The notes: generated by a model from the sequence alone, not told the origin. Positions 19,381 through 28,121 are shown, counted from the stretch's first letter. The stretch is DNA of 44,591 nt from Levilactobacillus tangyuanensis (GCF_003946545.1 NZ_RHOA01000015.1:1-44591), one strand, 5' to 3'. Made by a program: numbers and translations.

Positions 19381-19917
19381 CTACTTCTTGATGTCGTAAC
19401 GGATCGTGTAAGGCTTGTAGCCGTGATCCCGAACGGTAAAGGTAAAGTACTTACCGCCGCGGTCCAACTTCAAGGCTTCCTTACGAGATAACCGTACGTC
19501 GAAGCGGCCATTCTTCTTGACCGTGAACCGGTCAACAACAGCACCTCGGCGGTTACGTAGGGTAACCCGTGCGCCCTTCATGCCCTTTTGGAACAAGATG
19601 GTCCGGCCATCACGATCGTAGTGTAAGCGACCCCGCATTTCGCGGTCTGCCCGCAGCCGGTAAACGACTGGGCGACGGCGAACGACTCTTCTGCGAGAAG
19701 TCCACTTGGTTGAACTTGAAATACTACTGCTCGTCGCACTTGAAGGTGCAGTTGACCCGCCACCGTTGTCGGCGCCGGAAGTCATGGTGGCACTGTCACT
19801 GCCACTACCGCTTGCTGCATCAGCACTGTTTCCATCGGCGTTTGCTGTCGTGGCGACCACACCAGCAAATGATAAGGCTGCAACTAACCCTGCAACATAC
19901 CCAAAGACTTTTCTCAT
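19381..19917 (-). CDS. Small secreted Ig-like protein, Arg/Asp-rich paralogue
   Basis: A 178-residue exported protein. I start it at the ATG at 19917, which has GGGAGG before it and gives a proper signal peptide (MRKVFGYVAGLVAALSFAGV, cleavage near ANA-D); a longer frame upstream has no ribosome site. A Ser/Gly/Ala-rich linker (30-75) leads to the same beta domain as the protein at 16069 (ILFQKGMKGARVTLRN, RFTVKKNGRFDVRL, GGKYFTFTV). Many lysines of the paralogue are Arg, Asp or Glu here, so the surface charge is quite different. Followed by its own terminator and then the GT39-like gene. Confidence 0.78.
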   Translation of the reverse strand: MRKVFGYVAGLVAALSFAGVVATTANADGNSADAASGSGSDSATMTSGADNGGGSTAPSSATSSSISSSTKWTSRRRVVRRRPVVYRLRADREMRGRLHYDRDGRTILFQKGMKGARVTLRNRRGAVVDRFTVKKNGRFDVRLSRKEALKLDRGGKYFTFTVRDHGYKPYTIRYDIKK

Positions 19918-20244
19918 AAAAAATCCTCCCCGAAATGCTGAATTTTTCGTCAGGCCGAAGACCGGTTCGGCTTGATTACTTGAACGCATAATAAGGCTAG
20001 GGAGTAATGGGGTCAAGCACTGACACCATTGGGTTTTGCGGCGGTCACAACTAGTTTGCCCCTGAATAAATAGGCGCCATTAATACGTCCAATCCTTGGC
20101 TTTCTTGGACTTCTTTCCTGGTAGCTGCCAATTTAGTTAGGTTTAACTTAAGCAGTCTATTAGTCTTTTGGCTGAAATTCTTTTTTGCTTACTACCGTGA
20201 GTTTACTAAGTGGCTAGTGTTGTATTCTTTTTGATCTTTGATGG

Positions 20245-20425
20245 ACCGCCGGCGGCGGTTAGGGATTCCGTCCTATGGGACCCGTCCGGAGCCACAGCCC
20301 GGTCTCCGAACTCGCCTTCAAGCCGACCATAACCCGGTCAGCTCGAAGGTCGGTCCGTGCTGTAAGGCCTAAGCCCTTGGCCTAACACCACTTTCACAGG
20401 ACGCCACCCCTAACCACCTTTGGCT
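20245..20425 (+). repeat. Dispersed structured element, copy 6 (+), GGTTAGGG subtype
   Basis: Closing stem GGTTAGGG (20257) / CCCTAACC (20408) perfect, GTCCT / AGGAC, hairpin 1 TCCGGAG / CTCCGAA with CCGGT cap, extra hairpin, and hairpin 2 GTAAGGCC / GGCCTAAC. Close relative of copy 3. A GC palindrome (GCCGCCGGCGGC) lies at the 5' edge in both. Confidence 0.78.
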
Positions 20426-20719
20426 AACACTGAATGCTAGAACCAACACCTAAATACCAGAAGATCCATATCGACCTAGCTCTCTATTCAGTCTCATTAA
20501 ACAACAAAGCGTGATCGACTTCCGCCGTTACTCTTGAACACTCCCAGACCAACTTCATAACAAAGACCGGCATCCTAAACGGGCAACCGGTTACTCTCTA
20601 ATCCAACCAAATTCGCTGATTTCACGTCCACAAGAACAAAGACAATTGAATTTGACTCGTGACCAACCACGGTTACTGAAGCCAACGTTACGGTTTACCT
20701 CAACGACCAATCTTTCAAC

Positions 20720-20876
20720 CAGAAGGCGGCGCTGGGACGGCTCAGCCGTAAAATTATTCTTAGTCGGGCGGCCTTCCCGGCTTAGAATAAGGTCGAGCTT
20801 GAAGACTTGTGTCCGCCAAGGGGTCAAGTCGTACCCACGGCGTTCCAGCCTTCCCAGGGCAACTGGCGGTTGCCAG
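20720..20876 (-). repeat. Dispersed structured element, copy 7 (-)
   Basis: Closing stem CTGGGA (20732) / TTCCCAG (20851), hairpin 2 TTATTCTTAG / CTTAGAATAA, hairpin 1 less regular than in other copies, edge hairpin GGCAAC-TGGC-GGTTGCC. Inner closing pair reads GCCGTA / CACGGC on this strand, a G-U wobble only on the opposite strand. Confidence 0.75.
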
Positions 20877-20971
20877 CCTAGACCCAAGTCAAAAAACCAG
20901 AAAACAATGATGACCAGCAAAGGCGCTTCATGTCGATTGACTTCATTGTCATCTTAACGGCCGATCACAAA

Positions 20972-21123
20972 CCGTAGGGCGGCCGGGAGGGGGGCTCAGC
21001 CGTGGAACTGCCTTAGTGGAGCGGTTTTCTCCGCTTAGGCAGAACTGACCTTTGAGACCGCTCTTTGGCTCAAAGTCATGTTCACCGCGTTCCTGCCCCC
21101 AGCCCGGCAACCGAAGGTTGCCA
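20972..21123 (-). repeat. Dispersed structured element, copy 8 (-)
   Basis: Nearly identical to copy 2, including closing stem, both hairpins and edge hairpin GGCAACC-GAA-GGTTGCC (21106-21122), whose loop differs while the arms are kept. Lies just beyond the terminator of the DUF1129 gene, the same placement as copy 2 after guaB. Confidence 0.85.
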
Positions 21124-21137
21124 ACCCCGACTAAAGT

Positions 21138-21174
21138 CAAAAAAAGCGCCAACCATCATGATGATAGTTGGCGC
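21138..21174 (-). terminator. Terminator at the end of the par-ychF gene run
   Basis: Long stem GGCGCCAAC-ATCAT / ATGAT-GTTGGCGC with a nearly closed loop, followed by seven T residues on the minus strand. Confidence 0.9.
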
Positions 21175-21191
21175 CACAATTCAATTTAAAT

Positions 21192-21947
21192 TTAGCTTTG
21201 GCCGAAGAAGCCGCCTTCGATCTTGAAGAAACGACGGACCAGGAACATGCCACCGATTGATAGCACGCCCAGTACGATGCTCCACATTGCTGGAAGCACT
21301 GGGTTGAAGACAGTCAGGTTTTCTGAGACGTAGAATAATCCCATCCAAACACCGAAGCCTAAGACAACCGCAATCGTCCGGAAGAACAGGTTAAACCGGT
21401 GCTTGATGTGGGTGTCCAATAATTTAGGCATCATTGGTAACAAGAACCCAGCAACGATGGCACTAACGGCGATGGCCGTTACCCCAACGGGCTTGCTGGT
21501 CTTCATCAAGCTAGGACTAAAGGTGTACATCAACCCAAACATCAAGTTGAAGATCATGAAGAAGGTCAGGGCATTGTACAAGACGTTAGGCCAGTAGCCA
21601 ATACCACCGATTAACTTCTGTTCAACCTTAGGGCCTTCAACGACGCGCTTGATGTGTTCATCAATGTCGCCGTACATGCTCTTAGCCGTCTTACCTTCCT
21701 TTTGCCCCGCCGTCAGTTCGGTAACCATCCGTTTGATGACCCCTGCCTTGTGGTCGGGCGATAAACGTTGTTTTTGTAGTTCACGGTTGAACCGGAACAT
21801 GTAGTCTGCATTCCGCTTTGACAACCCAATGTTGTCAAAGGCAGCACGTTCTTCAATGTCCACGTGACGGTGAGTCTGGCGGACACCCGCATTCCGTTGG
21901 GACTGCTGGGCGCCTGCATTGCGTGGGGTTTCTTTGTTATCGCTCAT
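21192..21947 (-). CDS. DUF1129 family membrane protein
   Basis: A 251-residue protein with a cytosolic N-terminal part (about 1-120; Q/N/R-rich start then SKRNADYMFRFNRELQ) and four to five membrane helices (about 125-240). It matches the DUF1129 family, which in lactobacilli sits beside ychF and the par genes. No function is established. It starts 16 nt after the ychF stop, so it is the last gene of the par-ychF operon and is followed by the terminator at 21138. Confidence 0.85.
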   Translation of the reverse strand: MSDNKETPRNAGAQQSQRNAGVRQTHRHVDIEERAAFDNIGLSKRNADYMFRFNRELQKQRLSPDHKAGVIKRMVTELTAGQKEGKTAKSMYGDIDEHIKRVVEGPKVEQKLIGGIGYWPNVLYNALTFFMIFNLMFGLMYTFSPSLMKTSKPVGVTAIAVSAIVAGFLLPMMPKLLDTHIKHRFNLFFRTIAVVLGFGVWMGLFYVSENLTVFNPVLPAMWSIVLGVLSIGGMFLVRRFFKIEGGFFGQS

Positions 21948-21963
21948 GTATTCTTGATCCCTT

Positions 21964-23064
21964 CTAAACGTTGAATCGGAATTCGACGATGTCGCCGTCT
22001 TCCATCACGTAGTCTTTCCCTTCGACCCGCAGCTTACCGGCTTCTTTGACGGCAGCTTCGGATTCGAATTCATCTAAGGCGTCAAACGCCATAACTTCTG
22101 CTCGAATGAAGCCTCGTTCAAAGTCGGAGTGAATGATCCCTGCGGCTTGAGGTGCCTTGGTGCCGGTCTTAAACGTCCAGGCACGAGTTTCCTTACCACC
22201 AGCCGTAAAGAACGTTTGCAGGCCTAAGAGGTGGTATGAGGCCCGAATCAAGCGATTCAAACCAGGTTCTTCAACCCCTTCGGCTTCCAGGAAGTCCTTC
22301 TTTTCGTCGTCGTCCAATTGAGCGATTTCTTCTTCGGCTTCGGCAGCCACGGCAATGGCTTCGGCGCCTTCCTTGGCTGCATAGTCTTCGATAGTCTTGA
22401 AGTACTTGGAGTCTTCAGGGTCTGCCATGTCATCTTCTGCAATATTGGCCACGTACAGCACTGGCTTGGAGGTTAATAAGAACAGCCCCTTCACGATCTT
22501 GGTTTCCTCTTCGTCGAAATCAATCGTGCGCACCGCGCCGCCATTTTCCAAGACGGGTTGAATCTTCTGTAGGACGGCCAATTCAGCCTTAGCTTCCTTG
22601 TCGCTCCCCTTGGCAGCCCGTTCAACCTTCGCTAAGCGTTTGTTGACGGCTTCCAAGTCGGATAGACCGAGTTCCAAGTTGATGGTTTCAATATCATCAA
22701 TTGGGTCGATCTTACCGGAAACGTGGGTGATGTTGTCGTCGTCAAATGCCCGCACAACGTGGACAATGGCGTCGACTTGGCGAATGTTTTCCAAGAACTT
22801 GTTCCCAAGTCCTTCACCCTTGCTGGCACCCTTAACGATCCCGGCAATATCGGTAAATTCAAAGGTCGTCGGAACCACCTTTTTGGCTGGAATCAGTTCT
22901 TGAATCCGGTCCAAACGCTTATCTGGCACTTCCACCATGCCGACGTTCGGATCGATCGTGGCAAATGGGTAGTTGGCCATTTCGGCCCCGGCCTTCGTAA
23001 TCGCGTTAAATAACGTGGACTTACCAACGTTTGGCAGTCCAACGATCCCTGCAGTTAATGACAT
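21964..23064 (-). CDS. ychF: Redox-regulated ATPase/GTPase YchF
   Basis: A 366-residue YchF/OLA1-type P-loop protein. Walker A is GLPNVGKST near the N-terminus, with DPNVGMVEVPD and the DIAGIVKGASKGEGLGN switch II region; a coiled-coil insertion (about 130-200) and a C-terminal TGS domain (about 280-366, ending VEFRFNV) follow. YchF binds ribosomes and hydrolyses ATP; it acts in translation and stress responses. It starts 5 nt after the DUF951 stop, indicating translational coupling. Confidence 0.96.
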   Translation of the reverse strand: MSLTAGIVGLPNVGKSTLFNAITKAGAEMANYPFATIDPNVGMVEVPDKRLDRIQELIPAKKVVPTTFEFTDIAGIVKGASKGEGLGNKFLENIRQVDAIVHVVRAFDDDNITHVSGKIDPIDDIETINLELGLSDLEAVNKRLAKVERAAKGSDKEAKAELAVLQKIQPVLENGGAVRTIDFDEEETKIVKGLFLLTSKPVLYVANIAEDDMADPEDSKYFKTIEDYAAKEGAEAIAVAAEAEEEIAQLDDDEKKDFLEAEGVEEPGLNRLIRASYHLLGLQTFFTAGGKETRAWTFKTGTKAPQAAGIIHSDFERGFIRAEVMAFDALDEFESEAAVKEAGKLRVEGKDYVMEDGDIVEFRFNV

Positions 23065-23069
23065 AGCAA

Positions 23070-23276
23070 TTATTCACTCTTTCCATTATCGGCATCGGCC
23101 TGGTGGACCAATACCTTCTTTAATTTCTTTTCAAATTCACGCCGTGACAACATCACAATGTGGCCACAGTTCGTACACTTAATCTTAATATCGGCACCCA
23201 TCCGGGTAATCTCCCACCGGTTAGTCCCACATGGATGAGGCTTCTTCATTTCTACCAAATCTCCGAGATCATACAT
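23070..23276 (-). CDS. DUF951 family zinc-ribbon-like protein
   Basis: A 68-residue protein with two cysteines spaced as in a small metal site (HPCG and IKCTNCGH) and a basic C-terminal half. It is a classic DUF951 member, found between parB and ychF in many Firmicutes. GGAGG lies 7 nt before the ATG. It probably binds nucleic acid; this is inferred from size, charge and the CxxC motif. Confidence 0.9.
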   Translation of the reverse strand: MYDLGDLVEMKKPHPCGTNRWEITRMGADIKIKCTNCGHIVMLSRREFEKKLKKVLVHQADADNGKSE

Positions 23277-23296
23277 GACAAGGCCTCCAAATCTGA

Positions 23297-24181
23297 TTAA
23301 TCCAAGTGAATGTCTAACAAATCTAAGATCCGGTTCAAATCATCGTTGGACAGGTATTCAATTTCAATCCGTCCTTGATGGTCGTCTTTGCTGCTTTCGT
23401 TAATCGAAACCTGGGTGCCAAAGCGTTCTTGGAGTTGGTTCTCCGTGGACCGCAAGAATGGTGATTTCTTCTTGCCTGGCTTCTTGGCCAGCTTCTTGGC
23501 GGCACCGTTCAGCTTATTAACCTCGGCCTCAAGCGTCCGCACGGTCATCCCGTCCGTAACGGCTTTTTTAGCCAATGCAACTAGCTTACTCTTGTCCTTC
23601 AAGGATAACAACGTTCGCGCCTGCCCCATGGACAGCTCGTTGTGTTGCAACATATCCTTAACGGCCTTAGGCAATCCCAACAACCGCAAATAGTTCGCGA
23701 TGTATGGCCGACTCTTGCCTAAGCGTTCGGAGACCTGAGCCTGCGTCAGGGTGAGCTTGGTCATCAAGGTATCGTAGGCTTCGGCTTCTTCAAGTGGCGT
23801 CAGGTCTTCCCGTTGCAGGTTTTCCAGCACGGCAATTTCCATCATTTGTTCTTCGGAAATCGTCCGAACAATGGCGGGAATCGTGTCCTTACCGGCTAAC
23901 TTAGAGGCCCGGTAACGCCGTTCACCCGCGAGAATTTCGTAGCGCTGCAGGCTCTTATCTGGCTGACGGACGATGATGGGTTGGAAGACCCCGGTCTTCT
24001 CGATGGAAGTTGCCAGGTCCTTCAAGCCCTTCTGATCAAACTTTTGCCGTGGTTGATAGGGGTTAGGCCGGATATCAGCCAGCGCCAGGTCAACCACGTT
24101 TTCCTCAGCGGTATCCACACCATTTTCAGCAAACAGTGCGTCGATCCCGCGTCCTAAACTTTTCTCTTTCTTACTTGCCAT
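23297..24181 (-). CDS. parB: Chromosome partitioning protein ParB (Spo0J)
   Basis: A 294-residue CTP-dependent DNA clamp that loads at parS sites and recruits SMC near the origin. The N-terminal ParA-contact peptide (KSLGRGIDALF, residues 7-18), the CTP-binding GERRYRAS (86-93) and ENLQRED motif, the central helix-turn-helix (TQAQVSERLGKSRPYIANYLRLL) and the C-terminal dimerisation domain are all present. It overlaps the end of parA by 11 nt. The paralogous Noc is encoded two genes upstream. Confidence 0.96.
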   Translation of the reverse strand: MASKKEKSLGRGIDALFAENGVDTAEENVVDLALADIRPNPYQPRQKFDQKGLKDLATSIEKTGVFQPIIVRQPDKSLQRYEILAGERRYRASKLAGKDTIPAIVRTISEEQMMEIAVLENLQREDLTPLEEAEAYDTLMTKLTLTQAQVSERLGKSRPYIANYLRLLGLPKAVKDMLQHNELSMGQARTLLSLKDKSKLVALAKKAVTDGMTVRTLEAEVNKLNGAAKKLAKKPGKKKSPFLRSTENQLQERFGTQVSINESSKDDHQGRIEIEYLSNDDLNRILDLLDIHLD

Positions 24182-24938
24182 GGGCTGCTAGCACTTCCTT
24201 TGCGAGTTCTGCGTACACCTGAGCACCTTTCGACTTTGGCGCGTAGTCCACGATTGGCATCCCATGACTAGGGGCCTCCGCTAACTGCACGTTGCGAGGA
24301 ATGATGGTTGAATAGACCTTGTTTTGGAAATACTTCTTCACTTCTTCGTTGACCTGCTTGCCCAAATTAGTCCGGGCATCGTACAGCGTCAACAGCACGC
24401 CTTCAATCTTCAAATCGCGGTTAAAGTGCTTTTGGACCAACTTAACCGTGTTCAAGAGTTGGGTTAACCCTTCCAACGCGTAGTATTCACTTTGCACCGG
24501 AATCAAGATGGAATCCGCTGCCGTGAAGGCGTTGATGGTCAGGAGCCCGAGCGAAGGTGGGCAATCAATTAAAATGTAATCATAGTCGTCACGGACCTCA
24601 TCCAGGGCGGCCTTTAACCGTGTTTCACGGGCCATCATGGGGGTCAATTCGATCTCCGCACCGGAAAGCTGGATAGTGGCTGGAACGATGTCTAGGTCCG
24701 GATGTTCCGTATGAATGATGGCTTCTTTGATCGGCGTTTCATTGACCAGGACATCATAGACTTCCCGTTCAATCGTGGCCTTTTGAATCCCAACGCCACT
24801 CGTCGCGTTCCCTTGGGCATCGGTGTCGACCAACAACACGTGTTGACCCGCACTTGCCAAGGCTGCGCCCAAATTGACACCGGTCGTGGTCTTACCCACA
24901 CCACCTTTTTGGTTGGCTAATGCAATGATAGTGCCCAT
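24171..24938 (-). CDS. parA: Chromosome partitioning ATPase ParA (Soj)
   Basis: A 255-residue deviant-Walker ATPase: K11-G-G-V-G-K16-T-T, then DTDAQGN and DCPPSLGLL. I use the ATG at 24938 with GAGGTGG before it; the longer frame lacks a ribosome site and adds a non-conserved leader. Soj acts with ParB in origin segregation and controls DnaA. A GTGTTTCACGGG sequence inside the gene (near 24625) carries a parS-like half. Confidence 0.96.
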   Translation of the reverse strand: MGTIIALANQKGGVGKTTTGVNLGAALASAGQHVLLVDTDAQGNATSGVGIQKATIEREVYDVLVNETPIKEAIIHTEHPDLDIVPATIQLSGAEIELTPMMARETRLKAALDEVRDDYDYILIDCPPSLGLLTINAFTAADSILIPVQSEYYALEGLTQLLNTVKLVQKHFNRDLKIEGVLLTLYDARTNLGKQVNEEVKKYFQNKVYSTIIPRNVQLAEAPSHGMPIVDYAPKSKGAQVYAELAKEVLAAHGK

Positions 24939-24951
24939 ATGTTTTCCACCT

Positions 24952-25809
24952 CTAGCTTTCTTTTGGAATATCGATGATGATGCGGTACCCGTCTGGGGTC
25001 TCTTCTTCATGAGTTTCCAGCTTCATCCCTGCGTCGGTGACCATCTTCACGGATTTCCGGATGGTATTCACCGCCACACGAGTATCGCCGGTCACACCGT
25101 GGCGGGTGACCTTGCGTCGCCGTTTCGCCGGCTTAGCGGGTGCCTTCTTTTCGGCAATCAGGGCCTCGGTCTCCTTGACCGTTAATTGGTCGGCCAGAAC
25201 CTGTTGTAAGATTTCGGGTTGCGCGTCCTCGGACACGGCCAACATGGCCCGCCCGTGGCGTTCGGAAATTTTACGATTTAAGATGGCCGCCCGAACCGGT
25301 TCGGCAAGCTTCAACAACCGAAGTTTGTTGGCAATGAACCCTTGGCTCTTCCCAATGCCTTCGGCCAATTGGGCCTGCGTCATGTGATTCAAGGCCATCA
25401 ACTGTTGATAAGCATGCGCTTCTTCAACAGCCGACAATTCCTCACGTTGGAGGTTTTCAATCAACGCCATCGAGGCCGTCTCATCATCATTCATGGTTTC
25501 GACGATCGCGGGTACCGTGTCCCATTTGAGACTGGATACCGCTCTAAACCGTCGCTCACCGGCAATAATTTCGTAGTGATCGGGCTCGTATTCCCGGAGC
25601 ACAATCGGTTGAAGTAACCCGTGTTCCGCAATGGTCTGAGCTAATTCACCAATCGCCGTTTCATCAAAGCGTTGTCGCGGTTGGAATCGGTTGGGAATGA
25701 TTTGCCCAATCGGAATCATCACGACAGTTTGTTTCACGGGATGCGTTGGTTCATTCGCCTTATCCCGGTTATTTCCAAATAATGAAAATGGCAATGATCT
25801 TACCCCCAT
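24952..25809 (-). CDS. noc: Nucleoid occlusion protein Noc (ParB-like)
   Basis: A 285-residue ParB paralogue. It has IIPNRFQPRQRF, the CTP-binding GERRFRA, IENLQREELS and the helix-turn-helix TQAQLAEGIGKSQGFIANKLRLL. Noc inhibits division over the nucleoid and binds the membrane through an N-terminal amphipathic peptide; here that would be MPFSLFGNN, close to the Bacillus start. A TTG at 25794 would produce precisely this N-terminus and has GGGGG 8 nt upstream, so it is a credible alternative to the ATG at 25809, which lies 5 nt after the rsmG stop. It sits between rsmG and parA, the canonical Noc position. Confidence 0.92.
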   Translation of the reverse strand: MGVRSLPFSLFGNNRDKANEPTHPVKQTVVMIPIGQIIPNRFQPRQRFDETAIGELAQTIAEHGLLQPIVLREYEPDHYEIIAGERRFRAVSSLKWDTVPAIVETMNDDETASMALIENLQREELSAVEEAHAYQQLMALNHMTQAQLAEGIGKSQGFIANKLRLLKLAEPVRAAILNRKISERHGRAMLAVSEDAQPEILQQVLADQLTVKETEALIAEKKAPAKPAKRRRKVTRHGVTGDTRVAVNTIRKSVKMVTDAGMKLETHEEETPDGYRIIIDIPKES

Positions 25810-25813
25810 CCCA

Positions 25814-26542
25814 TTAATCTTCTAGCGGCTCCCGGTTGGGTGTGCCGGCCTTACGTGGATACTTCTTCGGCGTGTGCTTAACCTTATCAATCACCACAAT
25901 GTGCCGTGGATCATCGGATACGGGCAAGTTAAAGGCCTCGTCAGCACTCAGCTGGCCACCCAGCGTGGTAATCCCCGTTTGACTGACCGCAAGTTCATTG
26001 GCCGTCTGTGCCGCCTTCAACGCGACAAATTGCCCACCGACCTTAACCAGTGGCAGACACAGTTCACTCAAGACGGACATCCGGGCAACGGCTCTGGCTA
26101 AAACCAGATCGTAGGCCTCCCGATGTTCGGAGCGCTTGCCACCAAATTCTTCGGCCCGGGCATGGTGAAAAGCCACACCCGTCAGGTCGAGCTTGGCTGC
26201 CAGATCATTCAAAAAGGTAATCCGCTTGTTCAGGGAATCCACGATGGACACCTTGAGCTGGGGAAAGACAATCTTGAGTGGCAGTGACGGGAAGCCGGCA
26301 CCGGCGCCCACATCACAAATCGTGAGGGGTTCCGTACGGATTCCAGGCACATAAAAGGCAGGGGTCAACGAGTCGTAGAAATGCTTCAGGTAGACCTCGG
26401 GCTCCGCGGTAATCGTTGTCAGATTAACGTGTTCATTGGTCGCGACTAAGTAGTGAAAATAGTCCGCAAATTGTTGTTCTTGTGTAGCGGTTAATTCAAT
26501 GCCCTGCTTAGCTAGCGCGGCACGAAACTCTTCTGGATTCAT
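25814..26542 (-). CDS. rsmG: 16S rRNA (guanine527-N7)-methyltransferase
   Basis: A 242-residue SAM-dependent methyltransferase that modifies G527 of 16S rRNA. The SAM-binding motif [17 protein letters not shown], the [13 protein letters not shown] strand and the [15 protein letters not shown] segment match the family. It leads the run rsmG-noc-parA-parB-DUF951-ychF-DUF1129. Loss of RsmG gives low-level streptomycin resistance in other bacteria. Its leader contains repeated GTTTCAC/GTGAAAC motifs. Confidence 0.96.
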   Translation of the reverse strand: MNPEEFRAALAKQGIELTATQEQQFADYFHYLVATNEHVNLTTITAEPEVYLKHFYDSLTPAFYVPGIRTEPLTICDVGAGAGFPSLPLKIVFPQLKVSIVDSLNKRITFLNDLAAKLDLTGVAFHHARAEEFGGKRSEHREAYDLVLARAVARMSVLSELCLPLVKVGGQFVALKAAQTANELAVSQTGITTLGGQLSADEAFNLPVSDDPRHIVVIDKVKHTPKKYPRKAGTPNREPLED

Positions 26543-26562
26543 GCAATATCTCCCAGTTCATT

Positions 26563-26675
26563 TTGTGAAACAAAATGTTTCACGTTTGAGTATACTTTAC
26601 CTTAATTACTGGTGAAACGCAACCAAACCACCGGGCCTGATTGAGCGTTTCACACTCGCGTCGCTCTCTATTATA
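26563..26675 (-). promoter_or_regulatory. rsmG-par operon promoter region with GTTTCAC repeats
   Basis: A promoter reads TTCACC - 16 nt - TATACT on the minus strand (26589-26616); a second TATAAT lies at 26670-26675. Two inverted pairs surround the nearer promoter: GTGAAACA-AAA-TGTTTCAC (26565-26583) and GTGAAACGC (26612-26620) with GCGTTTCAC (26645-26653). GTTTCAC is half of a parS site, here arranged outward instead of as the parS palindrome; one copy overlaps the -35. Confidence 0.5.
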
Positions 26676-26712
26676 CCGAAAATTCGGGTCACATGGAACG
26701 CTTTCCCCAGGA

Positions 26713-26752
26713 AATAAATAGGAGGCGTGATTCCAGTCGTGTAACCGGGAAT
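26713..26752 (-). terminator. Terminator of the metallophosphoesterase gene
   Basis: A perfect 12-bp stem AGGCGTGATTCC / GGAATCACGCCT with a 13-nt loop, followed by CCTATTTATTT on the minus strand. Confidence 0.8.
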
Positions 26753-26774
26753 CACGCCTCACAATCGGCAGGTT

Positions 26775-27656
26775 TTAAAATGGGGGCTGATTGACCAAAC
26801 GCCGGGGATTCATCAAGCGGGGACGGTGTTTGGCAAAGCCGGTGTTGCTGATCCGAATCGTATCAATCACGGGTTCTCCCAGCAACAATGGATGATTGGT
26901 CACACTGGCCAGGCCGCGTTGAATCGTAATGACGTTATAGCTGATCCCGTCATGGACTTCATGTTCATGGGGATTCTGGCAATCAATGTAGGTGGCCGTC
27001 GACCCCACCGAGGTCACGGGGATGCCGTTATCCACCAGATAACTCGCCCCAAAGTGTAAATGACCGGTAAAGATGCCACCAATGTTGTGGCCATGGAGAA
27101 TGGCCAGCAGCTCGCGATTGTTCTGCAAAAGGGCATAGCGCATCGATTGCAGGGCCGGCGTATCCAGCGGATGGTGCATAAAGATAAAGGCCCGCCGCCG
27201 CGGCGCCAAGTGTAGGCTCTTATTCAACCAGTTCAATTGTTCCCGGTCGAGCCATCCGGCCTCCTTATTGGGTTCCCACTTGGAATCCAGGAAATAAAAG
27301 TCCATGTTCTGATGGACCTGCTTATAAGCATAATACGGTTGATGCGGTTCCTCTAAGTAGCCCTCGTTAAAGGCTTCCCGGTCGTCTTGATCGCCCAGGA
27401 TCACCTGAATAGGTGCGCCAATTTGCTTCGCCTGTTGGTCGAGATACCGCCGGAACTGGGCATAGTCTTTGTTGGTTCCCCCGGCTAATAGGTCGCCACT
27501 AATCACGATCAGGTCTGGTTCAATCTGCTGGCGACGCACGTCATCGAACAGCCGCTGAAGCTTGTGTTTCGGTTCGATTTGCTGATGATACTGTGGCGCA
27601 GCCGATCCCACCGCCAGTTGTGGATCGGATAAATGGACAATTTTAAATTTATTCAT
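26775..27656 (-). CDS. Calcineurin-like metallophosphoesterase
   Basis: A 293-residue dimetal phosphoesterase of the CpdA/Icc type. Metal-binding motifs are in order: HLSDPQL (D-x-Q in place of D-x-H), ISGDLLAGG, LGDQDDRE (in place of GNHD), MHHPLD and FTGHLHFG. I use the ATG at 27656 so that the protein starts MNKFKIVHLSD; the longer frame has a non-conserved leader. The substitutions DxH to DxQ and GNHD to GDQDD are seen in the CpdA branch, which acts on cyclic nucleotides or related diesters, but the real substrate is unknown. Single-gene unit with its own terminator. Confidence 0.87.
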   Translation of the reverse strand: MNKFKIVHLSDPQLAVGSAAPQYHQQIEPKHKLQRLFDDVRRQQIEPDLIVISGDLLAGGTNKDYAQFRRYLDQQAKQIGAPIQVILGDQDDREAFNEGYLEEPHQPYYAYKQVHQNMDFYFLDSKWEPNKEAGWLDREQLNWLNKSLHLAPRRRAFIFMHHPLDTPALQSMRYALLQNNRELLAILHGHNIGGIFTGHLHFGASYLVDNGIPVTSVGSTATYIDCQNPHEHEVHDGISYNVITIQRGLASVTNHPLLLGEPVIDTIRISNTGFAKHRPRLMNPRRLVNQPPF

Positions 27657-27849
27657 ACCCCCGTGGCCCCCATCGAATAAAGTTGCAGCCACCGGGAACC
27701 CCACCCGGCGACAGCTAAGCTGACTATCACTAAGTTAGGTCTAGCATACCGAACCGATGTAAATTCTTCGTATGAAGTTCGTCAACATCCTGTAAAGTTT
27801 CCGCAGATCTTGCACAAAGTCACTGCTTGGGGTGTTGTTCGATGAAACT

Positions 27850-28000
27850 GGCAACCTCCGGTTGCCGGAAATGGGCTGGAACGCGGTGAACAGGATTTTG
27901 AGCCACATACCGGTCTCAAAAGTCCGCTCTGCCTAACCAGAGCAGCCCCCTCCGCCAAGGCAGTCCCACGGCTGAGCCCATTTCCGGCCGCCCTGCGGTC
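27850..28000 (+). repeat. Dispersed structured element, copy 9 (+)
   Basis: Edge hairpin GGCAACC-TCC-GGTTGCC, then closing stem CCGGAAATGGGC / GCCCATTTCCGG, the longest perfect outer stem with copy 14. Hairpin 1 TTTTGAG / CTCAAAA with CCGGT cap; hairpin 2 CTGCCTAA / CCAAGGCAG. Ends with CCG-CCCTG-CGG. Upstream of the metallophosphoesterase gene, opposite orientation. Confidence 0.85.
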
Positions 28001-28121
28001 TTAGATGGATCGTTGCTATCTACACCGGTTTACTGCCGGGGCAAATTCCAAGAGCATGAAACGGAGACTCCCCCGGCCTTTTCCAATCAGGTCAAGTTGA
28101 GCTCCGTTCCAATGAGACAGA

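Noticed and set aside
23070-26583. A full parS site
   Set aside because: Only TGTTTCACG halves are present. No 16-bp palindrome of the TGTTNCACGTGAAACA type appears near the par genes.
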